Shown in pieces: positions 16,630 through 24,456 of a DNA stretch of 33,695 bases. Below the pieces are notes generated by a model, which was not told the DNA's origin, searched no databases, and saw only the letters and a list, made by a program, of their open reading frames with translations. This DNA is from a virus, in IMG/VR virus record IMGVR_UViG_3300047316_000734, positions 1 to 33,695 of that record; one strand, given 5' to 3'. A program made the position numbers and the translations under genes. Position 1 is the stretch's first letter. Every line of letters begins with the position of its first letter.

Positions 16630-17673
16630 CTACTGGCAGATCGTGTCGACGTTGCACTTGGCGACAGCGGAGATGACGCCGTTGACGCTGTCATAGATCG
16701 GGGTGCATTCGACAGCGACGGTAAGGATCTGGTCCGTCTCCCCGATCTCGACCACGGCGAAGGCGAGCTTCTGCCACGTGATCTGGAGAGAGTTGTTGGT
16801 GTCGAAGGCGAGCGTGATGACGGCAGTGCCGGTGGTCTGCGCCTTGAGCTTCGCGTATTCCAGTGACGTGTTGTCGTAGCGCGCGACGAACTTCAGATTG
16901 CCGGCGCGGTTGCCGAACTCCAGCCTGCCGCGAATGGCGCCTGTGGAGCCGTCGCCCGGAGTCTGGAAGCCCGAACCAGGGAAGAAGCCGGCGTCCATGC
17001 GGATGTTGTTCTTCCAGCCGGTTTCGACCGAGACGATGTTCTTGTTCGTCACATAATCGACGCCGTTGATCGACAGCGTGAGCGAAGCCGACGGCAGAAG
17101 TTTCTCAACGGTCGCGGCGGGCATCGTGACGCCGGTCGCGGAGTCGATCATCTTGCCCGAGCCTGCAAACTCCACGCTGATCTTGCTGTTCGCGCGGCCA
17201 GGGCCGGACCCGACCGAAATCTGCCACGACTCAATGGCGCAACCGACCGCCTGGCGGTCAAGCACCACCCCGGCGCCTGGACGGATCTGTTCGACGAAGG
17301 AGAAGTAGGGCAACTCCGCGGCGTCGCCGTTCGCAGGGAATAGCGGCGTGCATGTGTAGATGAAGTTCGGCAGCGTGCCTGTCTTCACGACCTTGCCCAA
17401 GCCGAACGCCATCGCCCAGGCTCCCATCTCGGCAGACAGGTACTTCTCGAGCGTGCCGCCGACGTCCCACGCGGTCTTGTAGGTGGTCGTGGGAAACTCG
17501 TGACCCTTGCCATACTCCTCAGCGTCATTCTCGGTCGCCAGTTTTGGGTTCGCGAGCGCGGCGTTGAGCTTGTTGAACCGCCACATCGCAGCAGCGGCTT
17601 GCGCCGTGACGATATCGGTCTGCTTACCCTTACCGAAGCAGATCTGTACTTCCTGCAGCCTAGTCGTGGACAC
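16630..17673 (-). CDS. Phage tail tube protein (347 aa)
   Basis: Major tail protein that polymerises into the tube. GTG start at 17673 with AAGGAGG 9-10 nt upstream; overlaps the preceding 54-residue gene by 14 bases. The protein is beta-rich and soluble, starting MSTTRLQEVQICFGKGKQTD, with EFPTTTYKTAWDVGGTLEKY near residue 60, a mid region SISVGSGPG-like turn (ESWQISVGSGPGRANSKIS) and a second beta-sandwich half (GAIRGRLEFGNRAGNLKF). Its length and order resemble the two-domain tube proteins of the Phage_tube_2 type. It is preceded by terminator and completion proteins and followed by the chaperones, the conserved siphovirus order. Confidence 0.8.
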   Translation of the reverse strand: MSTTRLQEVQICFGKGKQTDIVTAQAAAAMWRFNKLNAALANPKLATENDAEEYGKGHEFPTTTYKTAWDVGGTLEKYLSAEMGAWAMAFGLGKVVKTGTLPNFIYTCTPLFPANGDAAELPYFSFVEQIRPGAGVVLDRQAVGCAIESWQISVGSGPGRANSKISVEFAGSGKMIDSATGVTMPAATVEKLLPSASLTLSINGVDYVTNKNIVSVETGWKNNIRMDAGFFPGSGFQTPGDGSTGAIRGRLEFGNRAGNLKFVARYDNTSLEYAKLKAQTTGTAVITLAFDTNNSLQITWQKLAFAVVEIGETDQILTVAVECTPIYDSVNGVISAVAKCNVDTICQ

Positions 17674-17824
17674 TGGTCTTTACCTCCTTGGCCTTGGCCG
17701 CAACCGGCGGCGCGCACTGGCTCCAGCCGGCGGTCATCAACGGAACCAACACCTCGGGGGTAGCATCGACTTCTTTCGGGTCGCCGTCGCCGAAAGGAGG
17801 CATCATCCAACACTTGTTGTCCAT
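17660..17824 (-). CDS. Small phage protein before tail tube (54 aa)
   Basis: Short gene between the tail terminator and tail tube genes. The start at 17824 has GGAG 8-9 nt upstream and begins 1 base after the preceding gene's stop. The protein begins MDNKCWMMPPFGDGDPKEVD and continues ATPEVLVPLMTAGWSQCAPP, a pattern of small conserved phage proteins (a few Met/Trp/Pro residues, then an Ala-rich end). No function is known. The reading frame extends further upstream but has no better start. Confidence 0.6.
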   Translation of the reverse strand: MDNKCWMMPPFGDGDPKEVDATPEVLVPLMTAGWSQCAPPVAAKAKEVKTSVHD

Positions 17825-17825
17825 A

Positions 17826-18293
17826 TCAGTCGTCTCCAATTTCCGTAAATGAAAGCGGAACTTCGAAGTAGTCCAACGCCTCCGCATCCGTCTGCCGTTG
17901 AATCTGCGGAAGGTCCATTGCATGGCAGGAGGGGTGGACCGTGGCGTTCTCCATGGCGATGCCGGCCGCAGCGGGAATGCCCTTGGTGATCAAGCGAAAC
18001 AGCCGGTAGTATGCGGTCCCCGCATTCGCTTCCGGCTTCGCGCGCAGGAACAAAGTGATCTGGTGCTTCCAGACGTCCACATTGCCGAACGACCCCGGCC
18101 CCGTCCCTTGCCAGGCGGCCATGATCGACGGCGCGGGCATGTTGTGGATCGCATGCACAAGGCTGATGTTCTTCGGGTAGGAGTCGTGGTATGGATAGAC
18201 GCGCGCCGGGTCGCCGCCCACTTCGGTCACAAGCGCCGGAATATCGCGCAGCATCGCGACGAGGTTGGTGACGATTTCCGAAGGGTCGATCAT
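17826..18293 (-). CDS. Putative tail terminator protein, gpU-like (155 aa)
   Basis: ATG at 18293 overlaps the stop of the preceding gene by 4 bases (ATGA). The protein opens MIDPSEIVTNLVAMLRDIPA, continues DPARVYPYHDSYPKNISLV and ends with a beta strand ALDYFEVPLSFTEIGDD. It is about the size of the alpha/beta tail-terminator proteins that cap the tube and join it to the head. Position between the completion protein and the tube gene supports this; sequence similarity to gpU is not obvious, so the call rests mainly on order and fold pattern. Confidence 0.6.
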   Translation of the reverse strand: MIDPSEIVTNLVAMLRDIPALVTEVGGDPARVYPYHDSYPKNISLVHAIHNMPAPSIMAAWQGTGPGSFGNVDVWKHQITLFLRAKPEANAGTAYYRLFRLITKGIPAAAGIAMENATVHPSCHAMDLPQIQRQTDAEALDYFEVPLSFTEIGDD

Positions 18294-18793
18294 AGCTGCT
18301 TGCCGCCCAGCGAGGTCTCCAGGACCATTCGCGACTTGCCTTCCTGCAAAATCTGATTTGCCGCCTTCGTCACGGCCTGTTTATTCCTCGGCGAGAAGAG
18401 CACCCAAGGTTCGATCTTGTTGGTGATCCACGCCTTGATCTTGTTCTCCGCGCCCACCGCCTTGCCGCGCTTGTTGGTGGTCGTCTTCGCGCTTCCACGA
18501 CCGGTAACGGAGGCCTTCGCCTTGTTCTCGCTGACCGTTCGGACCAGAAAGTTCCGCAGCATGTCGCCGGTAAGAGTCAGGTTGCGGCGATTGCCCTTCC
18601 CCTGTTTCGTCTTCCAGATCGCATACTGCTTCGTAAGCGGCTTGGCCGCAGAGTCGGTCGGGCCTTGCGACGCTGCCAACCGGTTCTTCACCGCCGCGAC
18701 GCCGACGTTGCCGATCTTGAACATCTGGTTCTGGCGGAAACTCAGCCGGTCCAATCGAATCTGTTTCTTCTGATAGATCCTAATAGACGGCAT
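18290..18793 (-). CDS. Putative tail completion / virion morphogenesis protein (167 aa)
   Basis: Start chosen at ATG 18793 (MPSIRIYQKKQIRLDRLSF), which has GAGG about 6 nt upstream; the frame extends to 18835 inside the preceding gene without a ribosome site. It is a basic protein with a typical signature: KPLTKQYAIWKTKQGKGNRR followed by LTLTGDMLRNFLVRTV, like phage proteins of the virion-morphogenesis/gpS or gp10 classes (an LTGxL turn after a basic segment). It is followed by a Lys/Thr-rich part. The role is inferred from this motif and from its place between the connector and the terminator. Confidence 0.55.
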   Translation of the reverse strand: MPSIRIYQKKQIRLDRLSFRQNQMFKIGNVGVAAVKNRLAASQGPTDSAAKPLTKQYAIWKTKQGKGNRRNLTLTGDMLRNFLVRTVSENKAKASVTGRGSAKTTTNKRGKAVGAENKIKAWITNKIEPWVLFSPRNKQAVTKAANQILQEGKSRMVLETSLGGKQL

Positions 18794-18800
18794 TGGGACC

Positions 18801-19097
18801 TCACGAGTGCTGGCGCAAACGTAACGAAGCCGCACCAGTGGGATCGACCGCGACCTCGTAGACGGTGTAGTTCACCCCGCCGATCACGACCTCGTCCCCG
18901 TGTTCCGGCCGCGCCGGGAAGTCGGCCAACCGGACGAATACACGTGCGTAGACCCCGTCCTGGTGGCGTTCCTCATCCGAGTCCTTCTGCAGTATCCCGG
19001 TGATCTGGAACGGGGAGTCCGTGCCCTGCTGGTATGTGACCTGGGCACCGAACGCCCTGAGGCTGGACCTGTTGAGCGCGTCGAACGAGTCGGCCAT
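18801..19097 (-). CDS. Head-tail joining protein, gpFII-like (98 aa)
   Basis: Small beta-rich protein: MADSFDALNRSSLRAFGAQV, FQITGILQKDSDEE in the middle and YARVFVRLADFP, ending with GVNYTVYEVAVDPTGAASLR. Size, the short helix at the N-terminus, and the strand pattern ending in 'xxTVYxVxxDxxGxxxLxL' match the lambda FII family that completes the neck and gives the tail its docking surface. Starts 4 bases from the previous stop in the same operon. Confidence 0.7.
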   Translation of the reverse strand: MADSFDALNRSSLRAFGAQVTYQQGTDSPFQITGILQKDSDEERHQDGVYARVFVRLADFPARPEHGDEVVIGGVNYTVYEVAVDPTGAASLRLRQHS

Positions 19098-19100
19098 AGC

Positions 19101-19580
19101 CTATCCCAGCGTGTGAACGCGATAGGCCACCTTCACGCGGAGCAACGCATCGTTAGCAGCGTTCCCCGCGATTTCGCCCGCGCCCAGGTTGTGCAGCACG
19201 AGCGGCTGGTTTTCGCAGACCGTCCGGGCGGTGATCGGATCGAGCTTCGCCAGTCCGTAGGTCACCTGATCGGCGGTCTGATCGATAAAGCCGGTCGTCT
19301 CGATCGTCTGCGAGACCTGGACACTGGCTCCATCCTTGTATCGGACTGCGAGGTTGGCAGTGGCTTCGGTGAGGACGTTGGTCCCTGCTTTCAGTTGCAG
19401 GACGGCCGATTGGAACTCCAGAACCTTACCTGCGCCTGGCGCGGGAACCAACGTCTTCGGCGTCGCGCGGAGAGCTTTGATGTCCGCGTTCGAAAGCAGC
19501 ACATCGACAAATCCGAGGGCCGCGCCGCCCTGCGAGAAGTTCGGTGCGATGAACTTGCCTTTAACTTTTTGCGCGCCCAT
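19101..19580 (-). CDS. Hypothetical head-region structural protein (159 aa)
   Basis: AAGGAG is 9 nt before the ATG at 19580. The gene overlaps the preceding small gene by 20 bases. The protein starts MGAQKVKGKFIAPNFSQGGA and is beta-rich, with PAPGAGKVLEFQSAVLQLKA, NLAVRYKDGASVQVSQTIE and LLRVKVAYRVHTLG. The middle pattern (PAPGxGKVLE, AxLxL, TEATANLAVRY) is that of a family of phage virion proteins of unknown role placed between capsid and connector. No catalytic residues are visible. A capsid decoration or connector role is a guess from order. Confidence 0.6.
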   Translation of the reverse strand: MGAQKVKGKFIAPNFSQGGAALGFVDVLLSNADIKALRATPKTLVPAPGAGKVLEFQSAVLQLKAGTNVLTEATANLAVRYKDGASVQVSQTIETTGFIDQTADQVTYGLAKLDPITARTVCENQPLVLHNLGAGEIAGNAANDALLRVKVAYRVHTLG

Positions 19581-19821
19581 GGATGGGTTTCTCCTTTTGA
19601 GATTTGATTGGTGGAATGGCGGGCGTCTCGATCATCGTGATCCGCCGCCGCTCATACATCTGCCGCAACTGCCGCACGTATACCCGGCGTGGTCCCGGTG
19701 AATCCGGAAGTGGTGGCATCGCCTCCCCCGGCTTCAGCGTTGCGCCGTTGAACACCGGCAGACGAGCGGTCACCAGGAACTGAGCCGATGGGTCGAACTT
19801 CGGCAAAGCGTGATAGGCCAT
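19561..19821 (-). CDS. Small head-region protein (86 aa)
   Basis: Follows the major capsid gene after 18 bases. Sequence opens MAYHALPKFDPSAQFLVTAR, has NGATLKPGEAMPPLP then RRVYVRQLRQMYERRRITM, and ends with a basic tail. The proline-rich centre and short Arg-rich helix resemble small capsid-adjacent phage proteins of unknown function. No membrane segment. Confidence 0.55.
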   Translation of the reverse strand: MAYHALPKFDPSAQFLVTARLPVFNGATLKPGEAMPPLPDSPGPRRVYVRQLRQMYERRRITMIETPAIPPIKSQKEKPIHGRAKS

Positions 19822-19839
19822 GAGTTTCCTCCCCTTCGC

Positions 19840-20718
19840 CTACGCAATCGCGCCGGAGAAGAAGTAGCCCAACTCCGAGGCGACTAGTTTGATGTCCATC
19901 GCCAACTCGATCTCGACGATGTCGGAAGCGATGATCTCCCAGCGGTACCGCTTCACTCGGTTGCCTTCGTTGCCCGCACCCAGGTATCCGGTCCACGCGA
20001 ACGTCTCGATGGCGCCCATCACGAGAATGCGGTCCAGCTCGAGGATGGCTGCGAGAGCCTCGCGGGTGATCCGGGCGGGCCCTCCGTTGGTCTGGCCATA
20101 CTTCACGCGGTCCACCAGATCCGGATGGTCGACGAGTTTCAGCCATACCGGTTCCGAGATCACGAGCGTGTTGGCCGGGTACCCGGTTGCCTGCTTGATC
20201 CCGAGCTTACCGGCGCGGATGTCCTCGATGGGGTTCGAAGCCGGATCGTTCCACTGCAGGAACTGGCCGGCGGCGGGGCCAGCGGCGACGCCGGTCATAT
20301 CGGTGCCCCACTTGCCAGCCGAAAAGAGGTTGCCGGCAAAGAGCTTCTCGCGACGGATCAACGCCTGCTGCGAGAGAAACTCGGTCGCGTCGCGGTCGAT
20401 GTTGAGGACCGCGTCGGCGTTGCCGCGGAGTTGGTCGGGAATCGGCTTGTTCTCGGCCCACACGTCGGCGAAGTACGTCGGCGTGTTGTCGAGCCGGTAT
20501 CCGCTGCTTGCGGCCGGAGTTCCCGGCGCGCGCTTCTGCATCTGGTCGCGGAAGAAGTCGCCGCGATTGTAGACGTAGTAGCGGTCGCTTTGCTTAGAGA
20601 CAGGAATCACCGGGCACACCTGCGCGGCCACGAACTGATCCTGGTCCTGGAGGTACGCGATGCTGATCTGGGTCAGCGGCGTATTTACGTGAACATCACC
20701 ATTGGTCGGGGTGAACAT
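19840..20718 (-). CDS. Major capsid protein (292 aa), apparently missing an internal segment
   Basis: Builds the icosahedral shell. It has recognisable segments: N-terminal LTQISIAYLQDQDQFVAAQV and VIPVSKQSDRYYVYNRGDFF, central PTYFADVWAENKPIPDQLRG, AVLNIDRDATEFLSQQALIR, and C-terminal WTGYLGAGNEGNRVKRYRWE to DLKLVASELGYFFSGAIA-like end (actual end LVASELGYFFSGAIA). After LDRILVMGAIE (residue ~238) the sequence jumps directly to TFAWTGYL, where I expect about 40 more residues of the 'ALLCYV' type in relatives. This may be an in-frame deletion. AAGGAG lies before the start, but a competing ATG at 2 nt spacing reads only 10 codons. It lies beside the capsid cement protein and scaffold. Confidence 0.8.
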   Translation of the reverse strand: MFTPTNGDVHVNTPLTQISIAYLQDQDQFVAAQVCPVIPVSKQSDRYYVYNRGDFFRDQMQKRAPGTPAASSGYRLDNTPTYFADVWAENKPIPDQLRGNADAVLNIDRDATEFLSQQALIRREKLFAGNLFSAGKWGTDMTGVAAGPAAGQFLQWNDPASNPIEDIRAGKLGIKQATGYPANTLVISEPVWLKLVDHPDLVDRVKYGQTNGGPARITREALAAILELDRILVMGAIETFAWTGYLGAGNEGNRVKRYRWEIIASDIVEIELAMDIKLVASELGYFFSGAIA

Positions 20719-20756
20719 GTTGTTTCATTGCTCCTTTTCGTGTGTTGCGTCGCGCT

Positions 20757-21122
20757 TTACCGCTGCAGGATCAGCAGCACCGGGACGACATCGCCCGCTG
20801 CCGTAGCCGCAGCCAGTGCTCTGGCGAGGATCTTTCCGGCAGCCTGAGTGACCGCCCTGCCGGTGGCATCGGCTTCGAGCAGTGCTCCGTTGGCGAACGC
20901 CGCGCCTGCCATCACGCGCGCGATTTGACCGGGCATGGTCTGCAACGCGCAAGGCCGCGCCTGCGCTGCCGGTTTGTCGCCGATCACCCCGTCTGCGGCC
21001 AGCGCCGCGCCCACTACCGCTACTTGCCCGCTTGCATTAATCGCGCCGAAATAGAACTGCTTCGTCGAGAGGTCAGCGCTGGCGGGCACCGATACGAATT
21101 GCGTTCCGACTTCATAAGCCAT
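20757..21122 (-). CDS. Capsid cement (head decoration) protein, DUF2190-like (121 aa)
   Basis: Small beta-rich, Ala/Gly/Val-rich protein starting MAYEVGTQFVSVPASADLST, with FGAINASGQVAVVGAALAAD, and ending AAATAAGDVVPVLLILQR. The pattern of alternating small and aliphatic residues fits DUF2190-type capsid cement proteins that bind the shell surface. The strong AAGGAG before the ATG and the location between scaffold and major capsid genes fit a highly expressed head gene. Confidence 0.75.
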   Translation of the reverse strand: MAYEVGTQFVSVPASADLSTKQFYFGAINASGQVAVVGAALAADGVIGDKPAAQARPCALQTMPGQIARVMAGAAFANGALLEADATGRAVTQAAGKILARALAAATAAGDVVPVLLILQR

Positions 21123-21161
21123 GTTGTGTTTGCTCCTTTCCGTGTGTTGGTGTCGCTCGCA

Positions 21162-21668
21162 TCAGGCCGGCAGAGGTGCCGACTTCTCAGCGAGGTACTG
21201 CTGGTAAAGCTTCGGATTCCTGGTCAACGCCTCCACGTAGGCCTTCGAGAAGGAGATGTTCCGGGTGACCGAGATCTGCGTGGCGGCAGCATTCAACTGC
21301 GCCTCGGCATTGGCGGGGCTTCCCTGGACGTGCGACTGAACCGCCGTGCGCTGGGTCTGCTCCGACCGCTGGGCCCACAGGTGGTCGCGGGCCTGTGCCA
21401 CGGTCCAGCGGTTCTTGATGGCCTCGCCCAGCACGTCCGGACGATTGCCGATCTCGCACAGCACCCGGATCTCGTCCTGTTCTGCGCGAAAACGCTCCTC
21501 GATCGCTGCCGCGTCCACTGCCGGGGGAACCGGCGCAGCGGCAGGAACGGGTTGAGTGATCGCGGAAGCGGAAGCGGCAGCAGCAGCCGGCACCTCCGCT
21601 GGTTTCTGTTGGGTAGCAGGCGCCACCGGCGCGCCGGTCGCGTCTGCCTGTTTCGTAAATTCGCTCAT
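21162..21668 (-). CDS. Nested scaffold protein, Nu3-like, translated from an internal start (168 aa)
   Basis: An internal in-frame ATG at 21668 (MSEFTKQADATGAPVAPATQ) is preceded by GAGG with a 5-6 nt spacer. It lies at the boundary where the protease domain ends and the Ala/Pro linker and helical scaffold begin. In lambda and relatives the scaffold is made exactly this way, as a separate product from the 3' third of the protease gene. Expression from this start is inferred, not seen. Confidence 0.55.
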   Translation of the reverse strand: MSEFTKQADATGAPVAPATQQKPAEVPAAAAASASAITQPVPAAAPVPPAVDAAAIEERFRAEQDEIRVLCEIGNRPDVLGEAIKNRWTVAQARDHLWAQRSEQTQRTAVQSHVQGSPANAEAQLNAAATQISVTRNISFSKAYVEALTRNPKLYQQYLAEKSAPLPA

Positions 21669-22616
21669 GGTTGCCTCACTTTCTGGAATCTGCGCTGCGG
21701 CAGACGCCGCCGCGCGAAACCGCTTCTTCCCTCGCGCCGCTTCTGTTACTGCGGCGAGGGCTTGGTCCCTGGTGCCCACCTCGTCTGCCAGGCCGGCGCT
21801 GATCGCCTTGGCACCATAGAACAGACCGGCCTCCGTGTTGCGCACCAGCGCCGCCTTCATCCCACGGTTTTGGCTGACCAGCCCGACGAACATGTCGTAG
21901 AGCGAGTCGATCTGCAATTGGAGCTCATCCTTCGCCGAGTTCGACAACGGCTCGTGCGGGTTGAAGTCGTTCTTCTTCGCGCCGGCAAAGACCGCCGTGT
22001 ATTTCCTGCCGACCTTCTCATCGAAGCTCGACTGGTCAACGTGGATCGCAATGACACCCACGCTGCCCACGCCGCCCGTGCTCGTGACGAACAGCCGCTC
22101 CGCACTCGACCCCAACGCATACGCCGCGGAGTAAGCGGCGTCGTTCGCGATAGCGTAAACCGGCTTCTCTTTGCGGGCAGCGAACATTTCGGCGGCCAGA
22201 TCGAACAGCCCCCCGACCTCACCGCCAGGCGAGTCGACGTCGAGCAGGATGCCGGAGATGCGGGGGTCCGCAACGGCGTCCAGAAACCCGGCACGGATCA
22301 TTTCATAGGATTGAAGGCCCGACCACGCATCCATCCAACTGGCCTTCTTGACCAGGGTGCCTGAGACGTCGATGATGGCGATGCCCTCCGGCGTTACCTC
22401 GTAAGGCTTGCCGGCGCGCATGTTGTCATCGAGCTCATCCGGGTCGTCTCCCTCGTCATCAATCGGCATCCGCGCCGCTATGGTTTCGACATCGACATCG
22501 GACAGGCCCAACCGTGGCCCGATAGCCTGCAGGATGACGTAGAGTTTCCGTGGCCGGATCAGCAACGGCTCGTCGAACACCCTTACCGCCAGTCGCGGCA
22601 GATAGTTCGTTTTCAC
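21162..22616 (-). CDS. Phage head maturation protease, S49 family (gpC-like) with C-terminal scaffold (484 aa)
   Basis: Cleaves head proteins during maturation. GTG start at 22616 overlaps the portal stop as GTGA, and AAGGAG lies 8 nt upstream. The N-terminal domain is the S49/SppA-type protease: GILLDVDSPGGEVGGLFDLA (128-132 DSPGG) and AAYSAAYALGSSAERLFV, with a probable nucleophile Ser163 and TGGVGSVGVI behind it. The likely base Lys lies in FAGAKKNDFNPHE (residues 214-215). From Met317 the sequence becomes a low-complexity, Ala/Pro-rich linker and then a helical Glu-rich segment, as in lambda C where the scaffold (Nu3) is the C-terminal part. Confidence in the family is high; the catalytic pairing is inferred. 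Confidence 0.85.
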   Translation of the reverse strand: MKTNYLPRLAVRVFDEPLLIRPRKLYVILQAIGPRLGLSDVDVETIAARMPIDDEGDDPDELDDNMRAGKPYEVTPEGIAIIDVSGTLVKKASWMDAWSGLQSYEMIRAGFLDAVADPRISGILLDVDSPGGEVGGLFDLAAEMFAARKEKPVYAIANDAAYSAAYALGSSAERLFVTSTGGVGSVGVIAIHVDQSSFDEKVGRKYTAVFAGAKKNDFNPHEPLSNSAKDELQLQIDSLYDMFVGLVSQNRGMKAALVRNTEAGLFYGAKAISAGLADEVGTRDQALAAVTEAARGKKRFRAAASAAAQIPESEATMSEFTKQADATGAPVAPATQQKPAEVPAAAAASASAITQPVPAAAPVPPAVDAAAIEERFRAEQDEIRVLCEIGNRPDVLGEAIKNRWTVAQARDHLWAQRSEQTQRTAVQSHVQGSPANAEAQLNAAATQISVTRNISFSKAYVEALTRNPKLYQQYLAEKSAPLPA

Positions 22617-24237
22617 TGAATCATCTCCTTGCGGCCCGGCTTCGATTTCGACTGCTTGCCGCCGCCAGCCGCGTCTCCCATTGCTGCCGGATCGTCGGCT
22701 TCAACCTTTTCGGCACCACGAGCATCGGTTCTGCGCGGATCGGAGTCGAATACCAGTCCCAACTCATCGGCGCGGGCATTGTCGGCGGCAATCTGGCGAT
22801 CCACCTCCTCCTCATCCATCCCGGCTTCGTTGATGGACATGGAACGGGGCTTCAGGCCGGCGCGAATTGCTTTGACTCGGCGCTCACGTCTTTGTCCGGA
22901 TCGACCCAAGCCCACTTCGGCGTGTGCCATTCAACCGCGAGGTACTGCTCCCGGTTGGCCTGATAGTCGCGCGCCTCGAGTTTGCCGGTCAGCGCCGCCT
23001 GCTCCAGGAACGCGATCCACACCGGGCGGCAGAACTGGTGAATGAAGACGCTGTACTGGATCTGCTCGCACAGCCTCCGGAATGACAGGATGCCCGCACG
23101 GATTGAGCTGTAGCTGGTCTGCGACAGGTCACCGGTCAGCATGTCGTAAGGCAAGCCCAGTCCTGCCGCAATCCGCAACAACTGGATGCGTTCGAACGCT
23201 TCGTAATTCCCGCCAACGTCGGCGGGTTCCGTGAACTTCACGTCCTCGCCCGGCTCCAACTCCTGCATCGTCCCCGCTTCCAGTTGAGCGACCTGGATGC
23301 CCTGCTGATCGCCATTCGGCACTGTGCCGTTCGGGTCGGCGTCGTTCGTCTCCTCGTCTTTGGCGTTGGGCAGAAACGGATCGTCTGGGTTGGTGCGGAC
23401 GATGAACGCCATCATCATCGCCGCGAACTTCTTCCTGAGCAGTTCGGCGTCGTCGTACTGGTCGAGTTCCCATAACCGGACGAGCGCGTTCGCCATCCAC
23501 GGGATACCGCGGAGTTGCCCTGGCCGGAGCGGCCGGAACAGGTGCATGATCTCTTCTGCGGGCACCCGCATCAACGCCTGGTCGGTGGCGTAAAAGAGTC
23601 GTTCGCCGGGGTGCTGCTTATAGAAGTAGTACGCGGTGCGCCGTCCTTTGGGATTGAATTCAATCGAGGCGCGGACCACGTTGCCGGACGGCGTCTCCGG
23701 CGTCGGCCGCGCGAGGTAGAACGGCAATTGCTCCGTCTCGATCAACTGAAGCTGAAGCGGCACCGCCAGCCCGTCTTCCTTCGCCATGATGTGCTTGCGC
23801 GCGAAGACCTCGCCGCCTTCCACCATGGACCGGAACGCAAGCGCCTGCAGACCATAAAAATCGGTGAGGCCGGAGGAGTCCGCTTCGAGCACGAACTGGG
23901 ACCAAAGGGCCTGGATCTTCTCTTTGGTCGCCGTCGTGGGATGGAGAGACTGCGGCTTGATGCCGTTGCCGACAGCGTTGCAGACCCACTCGTCGATAGC
24001 CTTTGACGCCCAGCCATCCTTGCGCGCGATGTCGCGCGAACGTGCCACCAACTGGTCGGCGCTTTGATACCAGACCGAGTTGATGGCGTCGCGAGTGGTG
24101 GCCCAGGATCCCAGTCGCCGGCCCTGCGTAGCGGCCTCGTACGGCGCCCCGCTCGCTTTTGCGGAGGGAGGTACAGGTGCAGACACACCCGTCCCTCCCC
24201 GCTTGAAGCGAGTGAGGAATGTGGCCAAGAAGTTCAC
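22613..24237 (-). CDS. Portal protein, lambda family, interrupted by a one-base frameshift
   Basis: Dodecameric portal. GTG start at 24237. The first frame (461 aa, to 22852) carries the family's regions: ATTRDAINSVWYQSADQLVA and SRDIARKDGWASKAIDEWV, LQLQLIETEQLPFYL, FRPLRPGQLRGIPWMANALV and LGLPYDMLTGDLSQTSYSSI. It then ends with WVDPDKDVSAESKQFAPA. A second frame from ~22872 reads VKAIRAGLKPRSMSINEAGM, DEEEVDRQIAADNARADELG and ends at 22613, exactly where the protease start overlaps it. That is the expected C-terminus, and the joined length (about 540) matches the ~530-residue lambda portal. A single missing base (AAGGCA to AAGCA) would explain the break. If real, the portal is truncated; a base-calling error is the alternative. 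Confidence 0.8.
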
Positions 24238-24243
24238 TGGAGT

Positions 24244-24453
24244 TTAGAAGCCCTTGCTCGAACTGAGACGGTACTGGCGAACCCGCCGTCCACCGGCGGC
24301 ACGGTTGGTATTGACCATGTGCTGCTTCGCTTTGACCAACTGATCCACGTCGCGCAGGGTTCGGCTGCGGCCCTCGAAGGTGTTCTGCTGCTCAGGCGTT
24401 GCGATGGCCTCATCGACCGTCTGAAGTTGTTCGTCGCTGAAAGGAGTTGCCAT
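24244..24453 (-). CDS. gpW-like head-tail connector (69 aa)
   Basis: Small protein between terminase and portal genes: MATPFSDEQLQTVDEAIATP then EGRSRTLRDVDQLVKAKQHM and a short basic tail. The two-helix plus beta-hairpin pattern and ~70-residue length match lambda gpW, which plugs the portal and provides the tail docking site. It starts a few bases after the terminase stop. Assigned on pattern and position. Confidence 0.7.
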   Translation of the reverse strand: MATPFSDEQLQTVDEAIATPEQQNTFEGRSRTLRDVDQLVKAKQHMVNTNRAAGGRRVRQYRLSSSKGF

Positions 24454-24456
24454 ATT

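Noticed and set aside
22613-22930. A separate 105-residue gene overlapping the portal end
   Set aside because: Its second half (VKAIRAGLKPRS to the stop) is the expected portal C-terminus in another frame, with a stop coupled to the protease start; the first residues only read the portal DNA out of frame.
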